64,000 bases of DNA. It comes from Holdemania sp. Marseille-P2844 (lineage in GTDB: Bacteria; Bacillota_I; Bacilli_A; Erysipelotrichales; Erysipelotrichaceae). The DNA lies in assembly GCF_900120005.1 (NCBI RefSeq), contig NZ_LT635452.1, forward strand, positions 186,001 to 250,000, read 5' to 3'. The translations under genes were made by a program, and so were the position numbers. The notes under the pieces were generated by a model. That model did no database searches, was not told the DNA's origin, and worked only from the letters and a program-made list of their open reading frames with translations. Shown piece by piece: positions 60,724 through 64,000 of the stretch. How positions within the stretch are numbered: the stretch's first letter is position 1; each line of letters starts with the position of its first letter.

Positions 60724-61239
60724 ATGCAGAAAATCGCGAAATTTCAAAAAGTAAGTGAAACACAATTCATTCAGGACTGGCTTGATACATTTCCTGGCTC
60801 AACGGCGGCGGAAGCGGCCCAGATTTATGATCAGATTCAACTGCCGAAGCGGGCGACCCTCGGTTCCGCCGGCTATGACTTCTTTGCGCCGCAAAGCTTC
60901 AGTCTCAACCCCGGCGAGTCGCTTAAAATTCCAACCGGCATCCGCGTCCAAATCGCAGCCGGCTGGGTGCTGAAATGCTATCCGCGCAGCGGCCTGGGAT
61001 TTAAGTACCGGCTGCAGTTCAACAATACCGTCGGCATTATCGACTCGGATTATTATGGTTCCGATAACGAAGGCCATATTTTCTGCAAGCTGATCAACGA
61101 CTCCCGTGAAGGAAAGACGCTTTCTCTGGCGCAGGGGGAGGGCTTCATGCAGGGAATTTTTGTTGAATACGGCATTACGGTCGACGATGACGCGGATCAG
61201 CTGCGCAACGGCGGCTTCGGCAGCACGACCCAGAAATAA
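60724..61239 (+). CDS. dut: dUTP diphosphatase (trimeric type)
   Basis: Hydrolyses dUTP to dUMP and pyrophosphate, keeping uracil out of DNA. 171 residues. The five motifs are recognisable: GSAGYDFFA (1), YPRSGLGFKY (2), GIIDSDYYG (3), GEGFMQGIF-type (4) and GGFGSTT (5). It has about 40 N-terminal residues more than the minimal family form. AAAGGAA before the ATG. Promoter at 60643-60672. Confidence 0.92.
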   Translation: MQKIAKFQKVSETQFIQDWLDTFPGSTAAEAAQIYDQIQLPKRATLGSAGYDFFAPQSFSLNPGESLKIPTGIRVQIAAGWVLKCYPRSGLGFKYRLQFNNTVGIIDSDYYGSDNEGHIFCKLINDSREGKTLSLAQGEGFMQGIFVEYGITVDDDADQLRNGGFGSTTQK

Positions 61240-61270
61240 ATTGAATAGCATAGAATCAAAATCATAAAGA

Positions 61271-61328
61271 AAAAACGCAGGTTTTCTCTCCCCTTTGTAA
61301 CAGTGGGGCAGGGCAATTCTGCGTTTTT
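61271..61328. terminator. Bidirectional terminator between dut and porAB
   Basis: AAAAACGCAG (61271-61280) / CTGCGTTTTT (61319-61328) around a 38-base loop that contains CTCCCC/GGGGCAG pairing. Serves convergent genes. Confidence 0.8.
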
Positions 61329-61458
61329 CTGATGTTTAAAAACTTTATTAAAAACGGGCACGCCGGGTTATCCTGCGATCTGATTTTTCTGAACGAATAT
61401 CAAGCGTTCGTTCCGCGGATTAACATCCATTGTCCTTAGTTAAAATCAACGTTTGCTT

Positions 61459-63681
61459 CTACAACACTTCACTTTCCGCCCGTGCCTTCAGCCGGATCCA
61501 TCGCTTGTCAATTTCCTTCTGGATGTGATCGACAACCTCGGCGTACTCCGGCTTTCCCAGATGCCGCGTGCGGCCCATCATTTTCAGCCAGTCGAGCGCC
61601 GGAATCTGTTTTCCCGTTTTCTCCGGATTGTAATTGATCGTCGTGACACCTTCCTCAATTTCGTACAGCGGGAAATAACCACAGTCCACCGCGGCCTGGA
61701 TCACCTTGCGTTCCTGGCTCGGCACATCCGCCCAGTTCAGCGGACAGGCAGACAGTGCTTTTAAATACACAAAGCCTTTATTCTTCGCGTAATACTGTGC
61801 TTTAGCCGCCTTTTTCAAGAAATCCACCGGCTGCGATTCGGCAACGGTAGCCACATACTGCGCGCCCGCGGCCGCCATGATCTGCGGTGTATCTTTATTG
61901 ACGAACGTTTTTCCATACTGCGTCTTGCCGATATGCGAAGTAGAACTCCGTGCTCCCATCGGTGTCGAGTAGGAGAGCTGGTAGCCGGTGTTCATGTATC
62001 CTCCGTTGTCATATTCCATTAAAATAAACGCATCGTTGCGCAGAGCCGCGCCGATGGCGGAACCCAGACCGATGTCCATACCGCCGTCGCCGCTGATCAT
62101 GATGAAGGTGATCTCTCCTTTCGGTAATTCTCCGCGCTTCTGACGTTGATGAAACATTTCAGCCAGTCCGGCGACTGTCGCCGCGCCGTTTTGGAATAAA
62201 TTATGCAAATAAGGAACTTTAAAGGAAGTCTTCGGATAGGAGGTCGTGACGACCATGCCGCAGCCGGTCTGAAACAACAAAACGACCAGGCCTTCGATAC
62301 CTCGCAGCAACAGGTTCACATTGACGGGAATGCCGCATCCCGGACACGCTCCATGACCGGGCGCCAGCCGTTTCGGCATCGCGGTCGTCGCCGCGATCTG
62401 TCCGCCCTGCACCTGCGGCCGGCCTTGTTCATTGAGCACACAGCGGGTGAATCCCAGCTCGGTATCGCCGGCGGACAACGGTTTAAAATACTCAGGCTCC
62501 TGAACTGGCTGACCTTCGCTGATCTGCAGATAATCGAACTTCGGCAAATCCTGTCCAACGCATTCCTTGACCAGCTTTACCGCTTCTTCATAGTAAAAAT
62601 CCTTGCCGCCCAAACCGTAGATCCGCGTATAAACCTCGCAATCCAGCTTTGCCTCCTGCAGTGCCGCCCGGATTTCCAGCGACATATTGCCGCCCTGCGC
62701 CCCATAGCTGTCCTGCCGGTCCAGGATGATTAACGTCTGAGCGTGCGCGATCTTCTCGATCAGCTTTGCTTTGGGAAATGGCCGGATCATCGTGAGGGTC
62801 GCCGCTCCCGCTTCGATGCCCTCTTTGCGCAGTTGATCGACGGCTTCTTTTAAGGTGTGGAACGTTGAGCCGAGCGCGAAAATCACGACGGCGGCGTCCT
62901 CGGCCCGATAGGTTTCGACCAGATGCTGCGGCCGTCCGCTCAGTTCCTCAAATTCCTCAAACAACGGTTCGATTTCATTCAGCGCCTGTTCCATCGCTTC
63001 GTGCAGCTGATATTTGTTATTGATCAGATCCGGCTCATTCATATAGGATCCGATCGTCACCGGATGTTCTGTGTCCAAGATGTTAGTGCGTTTTCTGACC
63101 GGCCCGACGTAATCCTGAACGTCCTGATCGTCTGCGAAAATCATGCAGCGGCGTTTCTGATGACTGGTGAAGAAACCGTCGAAAGCGACCGCGACCGGCA
63201 GATTGACGGCTTCAGCCAGCTTCAGTCCGATCAGGTTGTAATCGTAGACCATCTGCACGCTGTTGGCGAACAGAATAATCCAGCCGCAGTTCAGCATCAT
63301 CATGATGTCGCTGTGATCGCCCTTGATCGACAGCGGTCCGGACACCGTGCGGCAGGCAACGTTCATAACCATCGGAAACCGGGTGCCTGACTGAACTGGC
63401 AGCTGCTCTAGCGCATAAAGCAGACCGTTGGCGCTGGTGGCGTTGAACACACGCCCGCCGCCGGTGCTGGCGCCGTAACAAATGCCGGCGGCGCTGTGCT
63501 CGCCTTCAGCCGCGATCAGGGAAATATCATGCAGTCCCTGGGCTTTCATGAGATCGAGGTTTTCGGCGATCTGCGTCGACGGGGTGATCGGATAATAGCC
63601 CATCACATGATAGTTGATCTGTTTGGCGGCCATCGCGGCCAGCTCGTTGCCGCTTTCGTACAGACTGATCTGTTTTTTCAT
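61459..63681 (-). CDS. 2-oxoacid:ferredoxin oxidoreductase, fused alpha and beta subunits
   Basis: Oxidises a 2-oxoacid (pyruvate or branched-chain) to the acyl-CoA with transfer of electrons to ferredoxin. 740 residues: residues 1-380 are the alpha (PorA) part with YYPITPSTQIAE, AEGEHSAAGICYGAS and RPFPKAKL; 430-740 are the beta (PorB/TPP) part with GHGACPGCGIPVNV and the thiamine-diphosphate motif ISGDGGMDIGLGSAIG. These are usually separate genes or part of a larger single chain. The start overlaps the stop of the ferredoxin-type subunit gene as ATGA. Substrate not settled. Confidence 0.9.
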   Translation of the reverse strand: MKKQISLYESGNELAAMAAKQINYHVMGYYPITPSTQIAENLDLMKAQGLHDISLIAAEGEHSAAGICYGASTGGGRVFNATSANGLLYALEQLPVQSGTRFPMVMNVACRTVSGPLSIKGDHSDIMMMLNCGWIILFANSVQMVYDYNLIGLKLAEAVNLPVAVAFDGFFTSHQKRRCMIFADDQDVQDYVGPVRKRTNILDTEHPVTIGSYMNEPDLINNKYQLHEAMEQALNEIEPLFEEFEELSGRPQHLVETYRAEDAAVVIFALGSTFHTLKEAVDQLRKEGIEAGAATLTMIRPFPKAKLIEKIAHAQTLIILDRQDSYGAQGGNMSLEIRAALQEAKLDCEVYTRIYGLGGKDFYYEEAVKLVKECVGQDLPKFDYLQISEGQPVQEPEYFKPLSAGDTELGFTRCVLNEQGRPQVQGGQIAATTAMPKRLAPGHGACPGCGIPVNVNLLLRGIEGLVVLLFQTGCGMVVTTSYPKTSFKVPYLHNLFQNGAATVAGLAEMFHQRQKRGELPKGEITFIMISGDGGMDIGLGSAIGAALRNDAFILMEYDNGGYMNTGYQLSYSTPMGARSSTSHIGKTQYGKTFVNKDTPQIMAAAGAQYVATVAESQPVDFLKKAAKAQYYAKNKGFVYLKALSACPLNWADVPSQERKVIQAAVDCGYFPLYEIEEGVTTINYNPEKTGKQIPALDWLKMMGRTRHLGKPEYAEVVDHIQKEIDKRWIRLKARAESEVL

Positions 63682-64000
63682 CGCGCGGTTCCTCCTTTTT
63701 CCAGTATTTCTTCATTCGGCGATTCACTGGTAACCCAGCTGTTGGCACCGGTATGCGTCTGCCGCAGGTCTGGCGTTAACAGATCGCGCACCGGGGTAAA
63801 ATAATCCGGATGCGGATGTTCTTTTTCCTCACCGCGGGTCAGCGCGTGGGTCGGGCAGATGTCGACGCAGCGCAGGCAGCCTTTGCAGAACCGATAGTCC
63901 AGACCGCGGTTAAGCATCGTTTTCCGGCCTTTCAGCTCACCGGGGAAGAACTGAAACACCATATCCGGGCAGGTAGAATCGCACAGACCGCAGTGAATGC
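63678..64000 (-). CDS. 2-oxoacid:ferredoxin oxidoreductase, delta (ferredoxin) subunit, 5' end outside window
   Basis: 107 codons are visible and the frame is open to the window edge (HCGLCDSTCPD at the very end), so the ATG at 63962 is internal. Two [4Fe-4S] motifs: CGLCDSTCP and CKGCLRCVDICP. It shuttles electrons from the TPP site of the fused subunit. The C-terminal 60 residues are a Pro/Asp-rich linker. A gamma subunit gene would be expected further upstream. Confidence 0.87.
   Translation of the reverse strand, partial: IHCGLCDSTCPDMVFQFFPGELKGRKTMLNRGLDYRFCKGCLRCVDICPTHALTRGEEKEHPHPDYFTPVRDLLTPDLRQTHTGANSWVTSESPNEEILEKGGTAR

Overview
The window looks like chromosomal DNA of a low-to-moderate GC Bacillota bacterium. 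The cdaA-cdaR-glmM operon, Gram-positive style lipoproteins, strong AGGAGG ribosome sites, extended -10 promoters and CCA-encoding tRNA genes all fit. The gene set and codon style suggest the Erysipelotrichia (Holdemania / Clostridium innocuum-like), but that placement is inference; no rRNA or other marker gene is present.

Left end (1-2119): the 3' end of cas1, cas2, a leader and an 11-repeat type I-C CRISPR array. A second array of 9 repeats lies about 46 kb away (48139-48702). It has no cas genes beside it and a different repeat, but its leader carries the same sequence elements at the same distances, so it is probably served by the same adaptation proteins.

2427-7984: a BusR-type c-di-AMP sensing repressor and an opuC-type compatible-solute ABC importer, now separated by an ISL3-family insertion sequence with perfect 8-bp target duplications. 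A consensus promoter in front of opuCA is overlaid by an inverted repeat that looks like the BusR operator. The c-di-AMP synthase operon (cdaA-cdaR-glmM, 30499-34854) is also in the window, so the osmotic circuit has its maker, sensor and target here.

8207-16621: an internally deleted ABC-F protein, a reductase, a HAD phosphatase and kinase-like pair, an HD hydrolase and a divergently arranged two-component system. 16644-23982 is a visibly AT-richer accessory block: an RRNPP-like peptide-sensing regulator, a small secreted-peptide gene that is probably broken, two unusual lipoproteins, and an ABC-2 transporter whose 658-residue permease looks internally duplicated. This is the best candidate for an undescribed system.

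24220-48024: mostly housekeeping genes (dinB, a nucleotidyltransferase, a Rieske oxidoreductase, a TraB protein, cdaA-cdaR-glmM, a methyltransferase, a two-component system coupled to a ceramidase-like hydrolase, a glycerophosphodiesterase split into two coupled genes, a CPBP protease pseudogene, an SPFH/NfeD operon, a membrane-anchored MurF-like ligase). 48898-64000: an AI-2E transporter, D-Ala-D-Ala ligase, a ComEC-like hydrolase, a DsbA-family protein, deoD, an ACT-less aspartokinase with an Asd-like pseudoenzyme, a MazF toxin coupled to a LolA-like lipoprotein-type gene, three tRNAs, a solitary TnpB, dUTPase, and a fused 2-oxoacid:ferredoxin oxidoreductase with its ferredoxin subunit running off the right edge.
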